Shown: piece after piece, positions 6,278 through 14,122 of the stretch | Layout: every line of letters starts with the position of its first letter | How positions within the stretch are numbered: position 1 is the stretch's first letter | Origin: DASYML01 sp036009045 | Lineage (GTDB): Bacteria; Acidobacteriota; Blastocatellia; Pyrinomonadales; Pyrinomonadaceae | Reading direction: 5' to 3' | Assembly: GCA_036009045.1 (NCBI GenBank) | Contig: DASYML010000170.1 | Location: 1-19,455, forward strand | Length of the DNA stretch: 19,455 bases | Translations under genes and position numbers: made by a program | The notes under the pieces: model-generated | The model's input: only the letters and a program-made list of their open reading frames with translations | What the model was told of the DNA's origin: nothing | The model's database searches: none

Positions 6278-7216
6278 ATGCTTTCGTCTCAAGATATGAC
6301 AACGAACGGGTGGCTGGCTTTTGAACTGGGCGTGTTGCGGCGTCTCAAGTTCGGCTCGGTGGCGATTCCCTTCGCGGGCGAGCCGGAATTGGGCCTCTAT
6401 CTCAAACGCTGGAGCGTGCGCGTGGCATCCGGCGCGACGACGCAGTGGGCCTGGACCAAGGCCGCCGCTTATATCGAAAATAATTCGGAGCAGTTGTCGG
6501 AAGCGGACGTTGAGATGCTGCTCGAAGATGCGTACATGCCGCGCTACGGTCTCTCGAATCCGGCGCTCGCGCGCTGGTTCAACGAGATGGACGCATGTTG
6601 GTTTGACAACCTGCACAGCAACGCGTCACAGCTTATCTCTCAAGCAGGACACGCGCTGGCCCTCTCGCTCGGCATGACGGTCGGTGACTACGTCTTTTCC
6701 TTCGATGAAGAGACGCGCGAATTGCGTCAACCGCTCTCTCTCTCAGATGTCTTTCGCCGCGCGTGGCAGGCACATCCGGCCATCGTCAACAATTCGCTGC
6801 GTAACACTTGCGCTCAACAAGAGGCACGCGAATTTATCGCGGGGCAACACACGGACCTGCTCTTCATGCGGCTGCCGGGGCCTGGCGAGGCGCGCGAACA
6901 GCGTCGCAATTCCCTTCTCGCGTGGCGCGAAGAGTGGGTGCGCGGCGCGGATGATTTCTGGGACCAATTCGAGAGCGCGCGAGCGGGCCGCCTAGGTTCC
7001 TACGTCGAGACCAAACAGCAATACCTCTCCTTAATCGAAGACCTCCTCCGCACCGCCGCGCACCTTCCCACCTGGGCCATCGCCTACGCCGAAGACGGAT
7101 TCATACAGACCCTTGAACTCGTAGACACCATCAGCCGCATACGAAAAGTCGAAAGCATCTATACCAAGGATTTCTCCGAACTGATGGGCACACGCGCCGT
7201 CATCATCACAGCCTAA
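6278..7216 (+). CDS. Unknown protein resembling a D12-class adenine methyltransferase, DPPY motif absent
   Basis: 312 residues, no signal peptide or membrane segment. I do not recognise it with certainty. Several segments fall in the order seen in D12 (Dam-like) N6-adenine methyltransferases. FGSVAIPFAGEPELGLYL (25-42) sits where the SAM-binding FxGxG motif occurs. NTCAQQEAREFIAGQHTDLL (176-195) matches the stretch that leads into DPPY in that family, and TWAIAYAEDGFIQTLELVD (265-283) matches the late WxxSYxxxGL segment. In place of DPPY there is LFMRLPGPG (195-203), so methyl transfer would not be expected. Alternative: an unrelated protein family. A second in-frame ATG at 6296 is possible; neither start has a strong Shine-Dalgarno. 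It follows the HD-GYP gene by 11 nt and is the last of the plus-strand run. Confidence 0.8.
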   Translation: MLSSQDMTTNGWLAFELGVLRRLKFGSVAIPFAGEPELGLYLKRWSVRVASGATTQWAWTKAAAYIENNSEQLSEADVEMLLEDAYMPRYGLSNPALARWFNEMDACWFDNLHSNASQLISQAGHALALSLGMTVGDYVFSFDEETRELRQPLSLSDVFRRAWQAHPAIVNNSLRNTCAQQEAREFIAGQHTDLLFMRLPGPGEAREQRRNSLLAWREEWVRGADDFWDQFESARAGRLGSYVETKQQYLSLIEDLLRTAAHLPTWAIAYAEDGFIQTLELVDTISRIRKVESIYTKDFSELMGTRAVIITA

Positions 7217-7218
7217 GC

Positions 7219-7462
7219 AGTCTGGAGTCGTGAGTCATGAGTCAAAAGCAGTCGCCTTTAACTTTCGCAGTTGTCTCTAACCTGATAGTCGTTTGCGATT
7301 GGATGAGACCATGAGCGTGATCGTCTTGTTTTACTTTGCGTCTTTGCGCCACCAGCGCGAACCAGTCTCACGCCAAGGCGCAAAGGTCATACGCTATTGC
7401 AAACCGCTGTAAACTTGAAATCTTAAACTGTAATTTTTCTCCTGACTCTGGACTCTAGACTT
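7219..7462. repeat. Composite heptamer inverted repeat between convergent genes
   Basis: The outer arms are about 7219-7242 (AGTCTGGAGTCGTGAGTCA) and 7439-7462 (TGACTCTGGACTCTAGACTT), complementary at most positions and both of 7-bp period. About 200 nt lies between them, including a second pairing of CTTTGCGCC (near 7343) with GGCGCAAAG (near 7377). It starts 3 nt after the stop of the upstream plus-strand gene and contains the TAG stop (7455-7457) of the convergent SpoIIE gene, so it could end transcripts from both sides. Confidence 0.7.
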
Positions 7463-9782
7463 GATTGGACTTGATGATGACGAGAGTCTGGTCGTCGCCT
7501 CTCTCTTGTGTGGAGGACCAGTTTTCGATTTCGGTGAAGATGGCGCGGCGTAGTTCGTCCGCGTTGAGAGTGCGATGCTCGATGGCGAAATGAACGAGCC
7601 TTGCTTCGCCGTACTCTTCGCCCGTGACGCGTTCGGCTTCGCTGATGCCGTCGGAGAAGATGAGCAGGGTATCGCCGGGTTCGAGATTCGTGTGAGCCTC
7701 TTCATAGGTGGCCCAATCGAAGGCCCCTGCCATCATGCCGCCCGTCTTGAGTCGTTCGACCGTGCCATCCTCGCGCACTAGAATCGCCGCGTTATGGCCC
7801 GCGTTGGTATATCTCAGGGTGCGCGTGCGCTCTTCATAGAGGGCCAGGAAAAGGGTCGCGAAGCGGTTGGCGTCCGTGCTCTGGCAAAGCTGGCGATTGA
7901 TGTTCGCGGACATGCGCGAGACTGCGCCATCCAGACCCGCATCCGCCATCACATGCGCGAGCAGGCGGGTTCCGCCGACCGAACTATCCACGGAGGCCGC
8001 GACGGCGCGCTCTGCTATGTTGAGGCGCTCGGAAGTGATGGTCGCCTGCGCGCGCAGTGACGCTTGCAGGTTGGACATCACGAGCGAAGCGGAAATGCCT
8101 TTGCCCGAAACGTCTCCGAGCGCGAAGGCGACCAGGCCCGGCGCAATCTCCACATAATCATAATAGTCTCCGGCGACGCCACGCGCCGCGCGACACTCCG
8201 CCGCGACCTCCACGCTCAAGAGGTCCGGCACGCGGCGCGGAAATAATTGGGCCTGTACCTCAGCCGCGATTTCCACTTCGCGTTCGAGTCGTTCACGCTC
8301 CACACGCTCGTGCAAAAGCGATTCGACGTTGGCGGACATCTCGTTAAAAGCGCCCGCCAGTTCGCCCAGTTGGTCGCGCGAACGGACGCTCACGCGATGC
8401 GAAAAATCTCCGCGCTTGATAAACTCCGTCGCCCTGTAGAGCCTGTGGACAGTGCCCGTCACGGCGCGCGTCATCCATGCGGCGGAGAGCACCGCGAGCA
8501 GTTCGAGCAGCAGAAAGAAGAGGGCGATGCCTATCAGTATCCACTGTAAGACGTGCCCGACCAGGCTTCCCGAAAGAATCTGCTTACTGATGCCTGCGAG
8601 CGTCCAGTGAAAAAGAAATAAAACGTGCTGCTGCTGCTCGCCCGTTTCCCAGTTGGTGACGGTTTGCATGACGGGGCCGGGCGTGCCGCTAATCGGCTCG
8701 CCGAATTGGTCCTGCTTGAAGTTGACGACCGTCTGCCCTTTCTTGCCGGTCACTTTCCCTGTGCCCACATCTATGTTGAGGTCCTGCTTCCGCTCTTTGC
8801 CAGCGTTCCCGTTTGAGCCATCACTATTTGAAGCGTCGTTCACAGTAGCCCTTTCTGAATCGAAGAAGAAAGGGTGAACTTCAACGCCCGTGCTCTCGCG
8901 CAATTGCTGGACCAGCGTGCGGCTGATGGGCACGACGAGCAAGAGCGTGATGCTCTGCCCGTTCGACTGTGCGCGAGACAGGGCGCGTATGGAAGTTGGC
9001 GAGAAGGGCTGCGTTGAATCTTCCGGCGCGGGAATAAAAGCTATGCCGTCCCACTCTTCCAGATTGTTGGACCATTGCGGCAACGGCGTATCGTCGGGCG
9101 TCGTATCGCTGCCGGGATTGTGCGTCTCTTCCGTGCCGGGGTCGCTGGCGAACTGCGCGGGACCCTGCTCATCCGCATGAGTGGCTGACGATGCGTCTTC
9201 ACCCGTCCGACGCCAGACGGCCACGCGCGCCCCCGGTAGAGAGCCTTGCAACATCTTCGCCTGCTCGTCCAGCCATGACTGCATCTGCTTATCGCTCGCA
9301 TTCGCCGGTTGACGCAGAAAGCCATCACGCAGCAGGCGCGCGTTGGAGAGGACTTCTTTCTTCGTCTCGTCCATGTGCATGGCGACGACGCGCGGCTGGT
9401 CCGCGACCGAGATGCTGACGGCGAAGAGCACGCCCAGGATTGAGAGCAAGACTATCGGCGTCAGGCCGACGAACAGGTAAGTCACGATGAGGCGTCGGCG
9501 CACGCGCCAGAGCAGGCGACGCTTGAGCCAGAGAAAACCCCTCAGGCCGAAGTAAAGGATGCTGGCGAAGACTGTGAGAAACGTGGCGAAGCCGTACAAC
9601 TCCGTGATGGCGTGTTCTCGATAAAAGGGCTGCTCGTGAACCAACAGCCAGACGCACAACAGTACCGCACCGGCAAAGGCCACGCGCGGCATGACGCGTC
9701 GCAACCAGAGACGAAATTTAGCCGCACTCATCAATCCATCCTGATTCATCTCTTCGACATTATCACTCATAAACTTCATCAT
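7455..9782 (-). CDS. Membrane HAMP-SpoIIE (PP2C-type) serine phosphatase
   Basis: 775 residues from the ATG at 9782 (in-frame ATGs also at 9779 and 9770; the frame stays open to 9833 but that stretch is repeat-derived). Membrane segments lie at about 34-49, 66-81, 98-124 and 407-435. The ~280-residue region between the last two is probably extracytoplasmic and has a Ser/Asp/Asn-rich stretch (about 310-340). A HAMP domain (436-488) with DQLGELAGAFNEMS and a coiled coil lead to the PP2C-like SpoIIE/RsbU domain (523-773). All key motifs are present: GDYYD (538-542), GDVSGKG (556-562), NAGHN (660-664), FSDGISEA and RGDDQT with the metal-binding aspartates. Such proteins dephosphorylate anti-sigma-factor antagonists in partner-switching pathways; no such partner is encoded here. 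The last codons and TAG stop lie in a heptamer repeat. Confidence 0.93.
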   Translation of the reverse strand: MMKFMSDNVEEMNQDGLMSAAKFRLWLRRVMPRVAFAGAVLLCVWLLVHEQPFYREHAITELYGFATFLTVFASILYFGLRGFLWLKRRLLWRVRRRLIVTYLFVGLTPIVLLSILGVLFAVSISVADQPRVVAMHMDETKKEVLSNARLLRDGFLRQPANASDKQMQSWLDEQAKMLQGSLPGARVAVWRRTGEDASSATHADEQGPAQFASDPGTEETHNPGSDTTPDDTPLPQWSNNLEEWDGIAFIPAPEDSTQPFSPTSIRALSRAQSNGQSITLLLVVPISRTLVQQLRESTGVEVHPFFFDSERATVNDASNSDGSNGNAGKERKQDLNIDVGTGKVTGKKGQTVVNFKQDQFGEPISGTPGPVMQTVTNWETGEQQQHVLFLFHWTLAGISKQILSGSLVGHVLQWILIGIALFFLLLELLAVLSAAWMTRAVTGTVHRLYRATEFIKRGDFSHRVSVRSRDQLGELAGAFNEMSANVESLLHERVERERLEREVEIAAEVQAQLFPRRVPDLLSVEVAAECRAARGVAGDYYDYVEIAPGLVAFALGDVSGKGISASLVMSNLQASLRAQATITSERLNIAERAVAASVDSSVGGTRLLAHVMADAGLDGAVSRMSANINRQLCQSTDANRFATLFLALYEERTRTLRYTNAGHNAAILVREDGTVERLKTGGMMAGAFDWATYEEAHTNLEPGDTLLIFSDGISEAERVTGEEYGEARLVHFAIEHRTLNADELRRAIFTEIENWSSTQERGDDQTLVIIKSNQV

Positions 9783-9789
9783 CACACAT

Positions 9790-9879
9790 AAGTCCAAGGT
9801 CCAAGGTCCAAAGTCCAAAGTCCAGAACAGCATGCTTCCGCTTCTTGACTTTGGACTTTGGACTTTGGACCTTGGACTT
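9790..9879. repeat. Heptamer inverted repeat, GTCCAAA type
   Basis: 9790-9822 pairs with 9847-9879 over 33 bp with one G/T wobble, around a 24-nt loop containing GCATGC. The left arm reads AAGTCCAAGGTCCAAGGTCC and so on, and the right arm is GACTTTG repeated. It sits between the MFS gene (stop 9928) and the likely SpoIIE start (9782). In the minus-strand transcript it would form a very stable hairpin only 7 nt before the SpoIIE start codon. The same heptamer type recurs at 14123-14193. Confidence 0.92.
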
Positions 9880-9927
9880 GGTTGGGCTCATAACTTTATG
9901 TCTTACGCTGGGCGTCCAGCCCTTGTT

Positions 9928-11289
9928 TCATCCGACGGATGCGAGCAGCGCTTGGTCCTTCTCCTCAGCAGCCCGCGCGCTTCCCTGCGAGGCGGGCAAG
10001 TGTAGCCTGCCCGAAACGAAAAGCAAGAGCCACATGATGCCCGGACTGGCAGAGAGCAGGCCCGAAATGACCATTAACGTGCGCGGCGAAATAAGATGCA
10101 GAGACCATCCGGCGATGACCGTCGTGAGGCTCGTCACCAGAATTTCCGCCGCGCGGTCGGTCGTCACGACGCGCCCGCGCAAGTTGTCCGGCAAGAGACG
10201 CATGAGCAGCGTATCCTGTACCCCGAACTCCGCCGCGATGACGACGCGCGAAACGAAGATCAAGAGGCACGCCAGCCACAGCGTCGGCATCAGCCCCGCC
10301 AGCGCAAAGAGCACTCCATGCGCGAAGAGCGTCCATCCCATGAAGCCCGCCGTCCGTCCCTGCAACTCCACGCGCGAGCCGACGCGACGCGCCATCATCA
10401 TCCCCAAGAAGAGACCCGCGCCCGACACTGTATAGATCGCGGCCACACCCTTATCGCCCTGCCAGGTTCCGCTTCCCGCGAAGACCACGCTGCCCAGCCG
10501 GTCATAGAGCAGGAGAATCGCGCCGCCGCCGACGGCCCACAGAATGTTCATGCCGAGCAACGCCGCGACCAGCCCGTGTTCCACGATGTAAGACCAGCCC
10601 TCGCGTAAATCGGTCCATAAACGTGGACGCCGTTGCGCCTCCTTCTTCTCCACCATTCCTGGTCCAACGGCGCGCTTCGCTTCACTTTCAACCTGGACCA
10701 TTTCCCCTCCGGGGATGAGCCAGATCGAGTATGCAGAGATGATGAAGGAGACCGCGTTGACGATGAAGGAGAACGCGTAACCGAAGCGCGCGGAGGCCGC
10801 GCCGCCGAGCGCTGCGCCCACGGCCATCAACAGAAAGCGCGAAGAGAACATCAAAGTGTTACCCGCCAGCAAGCCCTCATCGCCCGTCACGTTCGCCAGC
10901 GCGCCGTTCTTCGCCGCCTCGAAGAAGGCCGTCAAGAGCGCCAGCATGATCGTGCAGAGATAGCCTATCCAGAGGTCTTCCGGCCCTCTCACGAGCAGGA
11001 AGCCGAGCGCGACGAGACCACGCGCACAGTCCGACATGATCATCACCGTGCGACGCGACCAACGATCCGCGAAGGCTCCCGCGACCGGCGCAAACAGCGC
11101 GAACGGAATGAGCCGCAGGACCAACACCAGTGCCGTCGCCTCCGGCGCGCCCAACGTCACCTTGCGAACCAATCCCAACACGGCGATGAGGTTGAACCAA
11201 TTGCCGAGTTCGGAAACCACCTGCCCGGCCCACAATCGCCTGAACGAACGATTGCGCCGCAGTAATTGCATATAAGTCAGTGATGTCAT
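9928..11289 (-). CDS. MFS transporter, DHA3 / enterobactin-exporter-like
   Basis: 453 residues with about 10-12 hydrophobic helices throughout. The N-terminus (RNRSFRRLWAGQVVSELGNWF) and the loop after helix 2, AGAFADRWSRRTVMIMSDCARG, match the MFS_3/EntS-like group that often exports siderophores or drugs. The conserved mid-protein LFEAAKNGALAN-type and LRGRVVTTDRAAE segments also fit. Substrate cannot be deduced. Start ATG at 11289 is supported by GAGGTGAG on the minus strand (complement of 11292-11299) at good spacing, the best ribosome binding site in this half of the window. The Ala/Glu-rich C-terminus (SARAAEEKDQ) is cytoplasmic. It lies between two heptamer repeats. Confidence 0.9.
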   Translation of the reverse strand: MTSLTYMQLLRRNRSFRRLWAGQVVSELGNWFNLIAVLGLVRKVTLGAPEATALVLVLRLIPFALFAPVAGAFADRWSRRTVMIMSDCARGLVALGFLLVRGPEDLWIGYLCTIMLALLTAFFEAAKNGALANVTGDEGLLAGNTLMFSSRFLLMAVGAALGGAASARFGYAFSFIVNAVSFIISAYSIWLIPGGEMVQVESEAKRAVGPGMVEKKEAQRRPRLWTDLREGWSYIVEHGLVAALLGMNILWAVGGGAILLLYDRLGSVVFAGSGTWQGDKGVAAIYTVSGAGLFLGMMMARRVGSRVELQGRTAGFMGWTLFAHGVLFALAGLMPTLWLACLLIFVSRVVIAAEFGVQDTLLMRLLPDNLRGRVVTTDRAAEILVTSLTTVIAGWSLHLISPRTLMVISGLLSASPGIMWLLLFVSGRLHLPASQGSARAAEEKDQALLASVG

Positions 11290-11304
11290 AACTCACCTCA
11301 ACGT

Positions 11305-11405
11305 GGGGATGGGGGCCGGGGGTTTAGGGGTTGGGAAGCAAAATCTTTGCAAGCTGGTATTAGCCTCTTGTTTTCCCTGACCCCTATCCCCTATCCCCTG
11401 TCCCC
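11305..11405. repeat. Heptamer inverted repeat, G-rich type, second copy
   Basis: The left arm 11305-11336 is G-runs separated by 2-4 nt. The right arm 11374-11405 reads CCCTGAC, CCCTATC, CCCTATC, CCCTGTC on a 7-bp frame. The arms are imperfectly complementary. It resembles the element at 1620-1715, and both strands again hold five G-runs. It lies 5 nt upstream of the MFS Shine-Dalgarno, in the leader of that gene. Confidence 0.8.
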
Positions 11406-11428
11406 ATAGCTTATTTCCCCAATAAGAA

Positions 11429-11456
11429 GAGCCGCCGGATTCAATCCTGGCGGCTC
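11429..11456 (-). terminator. Intrinsic terminator of the enoyl-CoA hydratase gene
   Basis: 11429-11438 (GAGCCGCCGG) pairs with 11447-11456 through a 10-bp stem (one G/T wobble) and an 8-nt loop. Read on the minus strand it is followed by TTCTTATT. It lies 30 nt beyond the stop codon of the hydratase/isomerase gene, so orientation and position fit a rho-independent terminator with a mediocre U-tract. Confidence 0.65.
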
Positions 11457-11486
11457 GCAGCCTTTCGGAAAACTTTTTGAAACGTC

Positions 11487-12284
11487 TCATCCACCGACAA
11501 ACTTTGGTGGCCGTTTCTCCATAAAGGCTGCGACGCCTTCCCTGAAATCTCTTGTTTGTCCAGACTGAAGTTGTGCCTTGTGCTCCATGTCCAGTTGCGC
11601 GCTGTAATCGTTTGTGGCGCTGGCATCCAACAGTTGCTTGATGCGTGCGATGGTAGCGGTCGGCGCGACGGCCATTTTGGCCGCCAGTTTGTACGCCTCT
11701 GGCATCAAATCTTCGTCGGGCCAGACCGCGTTAATCATCCCTATCTCCGCCGCGCGCGTCGCCTCGACAGCCTCTCCCAACATCAACATCTCCGTCGCGC
11801 GTTTAAAGCCGACCAGTCGCGGCAGGATGAACGTGCCGCCGCAATCGGGTGACAATCCGATTTTGATAAACGCCTCGTTAAAGCTCGCGCTGACGGCAGC
11901 GATGACGAGGTCGCAGGCGAGAGCCAGATTGCAGCCCGCGCCGAAGGCTGGACCATTAACGGCGGCGATGACGGGCAAGGGAGTGCGCCGTATGAGCAGA
12001 ATGCACTCATGCAGGAAACGCAAAGGCTCCTCGAAGAACGCTTCAATTTTGCCCTCACGCTCCGCTATCTTCTGCATCTCGCGCAAATCACCGCCCGCAC
12101 AGAAAGCACGCCCCGCGCCGGTTAAAATCAAGGCCCGCGCCTCGCGCTCGCGCGCTTCATTAATCGCCCCGCAGAATTCCTGGGCCAATTGAAGCGTGAG
12201 CGCGTTGAGCGCGGCGGGGCGATTGAGCGTGATAATCGCCACCGCAGGCTCGCGCATTTCTAATCTGAGTGTTTCGTAACTCAT
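11487..12284 (-). CDS. Enoyl-CoA hydratase/isomerase, PaaG-like
   Basis: 265 residues, a single crotonase domain. Motifs: AIITLNRPAALNAL (17-30), the oxyanion-hole segment GAGRAFCAGGDL (56-67), AAVNGPAFGAGCNLALACD (107-125) and KIGLSPDCGGTFILPRL (141-157). Classical hydratases use two Glu residues; here the first position is Asn119 and the second is Asp147 in PDCGG. This Asp-only arrangement, the GL-PDCGGT context and the C-terminal REGVAAFMEKRPPKF resemble PaaG, the 1,2-epoxyphenylacetyl-CoA/enoyl-CoA isomerase, so isomerase activity seems likelier than hydration. The frame opens upstream to a GTG at 12335; I choose the ATG at 12284, where homology starts (MSYETL). No strong Shine-Dalgarno. 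No other phenylacetate or beta-oxidation genes are adjacent. Confidence 0.9.
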   Translation of the reverse strand: MSYETLRLEMREPAVAIITLNRPAALNALTLQLAQEFCGAINEAREREARALILTGAGRAFCAGGDLREMQKIAEREGKIEAFFEEPLRFLHECILLIRRTPLPVIAAVNGPAFGAGCNLALACDLVIAAVSASFNEAFIKIGLSPDCGGTFILPRLVGFKRATEMLMLGEAVEATRAAEIGMINAVWPDEDLMPEAYKLAAKMAVAPTATIARIKQLLDASATNDYSAQLDMEHKAQLQSGQTRDFREGVAAFMEKRPPKFVGG

Positions 12285-12535
12285 CGTTAAAGAAGCATCG
12301 TTTTCAGGTCCAGGTTGAAAGCCTTCCGGTCTCACACAGAGCGCAAGGTACGGCGCAGGCTGACGCAGAGCTTAAAAGAAGCACGACGCCGGATTGACAA
12401 GTTCTCTCCGGTTTCCGGTCATCCAACGACGCGCAAGCGAGCAGGTTCTTCGCCTGACGCTTCAGACCGTTAAGTTTGCTATACGGAAGTGGCCGCCGAT
12501 TTGTTCTCTATTGGGCGAGGCGGGACCGGATAAAG

Positions 12536-12841
12536 TCAGGTCCGCTGGGCACGCCCCGCGCTGAAGCAATCGCTACAGAGCACGGGTCTTCCGCTCGAAG
12601 GCTTGAAGGGCACGGTATCAGTCTTGCCGCACTGGTCGCAGGTGATTTCAAAACGCTGGCGCTCGCCGCCACCGCCGCCGCCGCCTCTCGCACCTCCGCC
12701 AAACTGCGAGCGGCGCGCGTCACGACAATCCTTGCATCGCTTCGGCTGGCTCAGGTTGCGTTCGTTGTAATACTCCTGTTCGCGCTCAGTGAAAGGGAAA
12801 GTATTCCCGCAATCAGCGCATGTGATGTCAACGTCTGGCAT
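12536..12841 (-). CDS. Small zinc-ribbon (CxxC...CxxC) protein
   Basis: 101 residues with two zinc-binding units. The first is CADC (8-11) with CKDC (36-39), containing FTEREQEYYNERNL and QPKRCKDC, which is typical of the bacterial CxxC-x(~20)-CxxC zinc-ribbon family. The second is CDQC with CSDC near the C-terminus (TCDQCGKTDTVPFKP, RPVLCSDC). A glycine-rich linker (GGGARGGGGGGGE) joins them. The function of this family is unknown; nucleic-acid binding is plausible. ATG at 12841 has GGAG about 12 nt upstream. It is a single gene with roughly 250-315 bp of non-coding sequence on each side. Confidence 0.85.
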   Translation of the reverse strand: MPDVDITCADCGNTFPFTEREQEYYNERNLSQPKRCKDCRDARRSQFGGGARGGGGGGGERQRFEITCDQCGKTDTVPFKPSSGRPVLCSDCFSAGRAQRT

Positions 12842-13156
12842 GATCTCTTGTCTCCGTCTGAAAGCGAAGCGGGCTTGCTTCTCCTCGCCTTCATGTTCTG
12901 ATCGAGCGCCCTACGCTCGCTTTTACCGGCTCTCCCGTTAACGCGAAGAGCTAACACGTCGCGAGGCCCGTGGCTGGAATACTCAAACGCCGCGCACACG
13001 CATGACACCCGGTTGCGAGACTTTTGAGTACTACGAAGTTTACCGCACGACCGCGCAGATATACAAACTTTTTTGGGAAGGAGAGGAAGAGGAGTCGAGA
13101 GTCGAGAGTCAGGAGTAAAAGCTTTTCTCTTATGACTCTCGACTCTCGACTCTCGA
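12842..13156. other. Non-coding region upstream of the zinc-ribbon gene
   Basis: This 315-bp gap holds no convincing ORF. Its first ~200 nt must contain the leader and promoter of the zinc-ribbon gene, but I see no clear -35/-10 pair. Its last 75 nt hold the GAGTCGA heptamer hairpin that follows the deacetylase gene. Confidence 0.5.
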
Positions 13157-13158
13157 CT
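13093..13158. repeat. Heptamer inverted repeat, GAGTCGA type
   Basis: 13093-13110 is perfectly complementary to 13141-13158 and the pairing continues imperfectly inwards. The left arm is GTCGAGA repeated and the right arm CGACTCT repeated. The loop contains the palindrome AAAAGCTTTT (13117-13126). The TAG stop of the deacetylase gene (13157-13159, minus strand) overlaps its outer edge, so the hairpin begins directly at the end of that reading frame. Confidence 0.9.
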
Positions 13159-14107
13159 ATTCTTTACTGTTCATCAAACTTGCGACGTGCGCGCGCGCCG
13201 TCTCGCCGAGCGTGTCCAGGTTGTAGCCGCCTTCAAGGCATGAGATGAGACGGCCCGCGCACGCTTCATGTGCCCACTGTTTGACCGTCTCGGTCATGAG
13301 CATGAAATCCTCATCCTGTAGTTTGAGTTGGCCCAGGGGGTCCGCCTCGTGTGCATCGAAGCCAGCGGAGACGATGATGAAGTCCGGTTTGAACTTCGCG
13401 CTGACCTCTTCTAGCGCGGCCTCGAACATGCGTCTCTGTTCGTGCCGCGCGGTCGCCGCACGCACGGGCGCGTTGAGAGTGTAACCGCGACCGCGTCCCA
13501 CGCCCGCCTCGCCGCGCGAGCCTGTGCCCGGATACCAGGGATACTGGTGCATGGAAAAAAAGAAGACCGTCGGATCATCGTAAAAGATACCCTGCGTGCC
13601 GTTGCCGTGATGCACGTCCCAATCAACGACGGCGACGCGCTCTATCTCTCTGTAGTGAGTCTGCGCGTAACGCGCGGCGATGGCGACGTTGTTGAAAAGG
13701 CAAAAGCCCATAGAGGTCTCTGCGGTCGCGTGATGACCGGGCGGGCGCACCGCGACGAAGGCGTTTTGCGCCTGGCCGCTCATGACCGTCTCGACCGCGC
13801 GACACGCGCCACCCGCCCCGTGCAGGGCCGCGTCCAATGAACGCATCGAAACGATGGTGTCGGCATCCAGATAACCAAGACCTTCGCTCACGGCGCGTTC
13901 GACACGCTTGTAATGTTGCGGCGTATGACACGCCTGCACGTCGCCACGCGGCGCGGGCGTGGCCTCGACCTCCAGCAGATTGGTCCATAAATCCGTATCA
14001 CCGCGCAAGGCTTCCATCACCACCTGATAACGCTCCGGTCTTTCAGGATGATGCTCGCCCGTCTCGTGCTCTCTAAAGATTGGATGATGAATGATGGCAG
14101 TCGTCAT
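13157..14107 (-). CDS. Histone deacetylase-family (class II-like) amidohydrolase
   Basis: 316 residues, a full-length HDAC/AcuC/acetylpolyamine-amidohydrolase domain. Catalytic features are intact: RPPGHHA (121-127, H125/H126), GFCLFNNVAIAA (134-145), VVDWDVHHGNGTQ with the zinc ligands D164 and H166, SAGFDAHEADPLG with the third zinc ligand D251, and LEGGYNL with the transition-state Tyr295. Bacterial members remove acetyl groups from acetylpolyamines, acetylated small molecules or lysine side chains; the substrate here is not deducible. The start ATG at 14107 gives the usual family N-terminus (TTAIIHHPIFREHETGEHHPERPER region, residues 2-26). It appears to be a single-gene unit, divergent from the glycine-zipper gene. 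Confidence 0.93.
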   Translation of the reverse strand: MTTAIIHHPIFREHETGEHHPERPERYQVVMEALRGDTDLWTNLLEVEATPAPRGDVQACHTPQHYKRVERAVSEGLGYLDADTIVSMRSLDAALHGAGGACRAVETVMSGQAQNAFVAVRPPGHHATAETSMGFCLFNNVAIAARYAQTHYREIERVAVVDWDVHHGNGTQGIFYDDPTVFFFSMHQYPWYPGTGSRGEAGVGRGRGYTLNAPVRAATARHEQRRMFEAALEEVSAKFKPDFIIVSAGFDAHEADPLGQLKLQDEDFMLMTETVKQWAHEACAGRLISCLEGGYNLDTLGETARAHVASLMNSKE

Positions 14108-14122
14108 AGGTCAAAATATAAC

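Noticed and set aside
9783..9833. N-terminal extension of the SpoIIE gene
   Set aside because: The extra residues (Trp/Thr/Leu-Asp repeats) are just the translated GTCCAAA heptamer array.
12476..12901. 141-residue plus-strand frame over the zinc-ribbon gene
   Set aside because: The minus-strand frame has four CxxC motifs in the right spacing and a ribosome binding site; the plus frame is Ala-rich without features.
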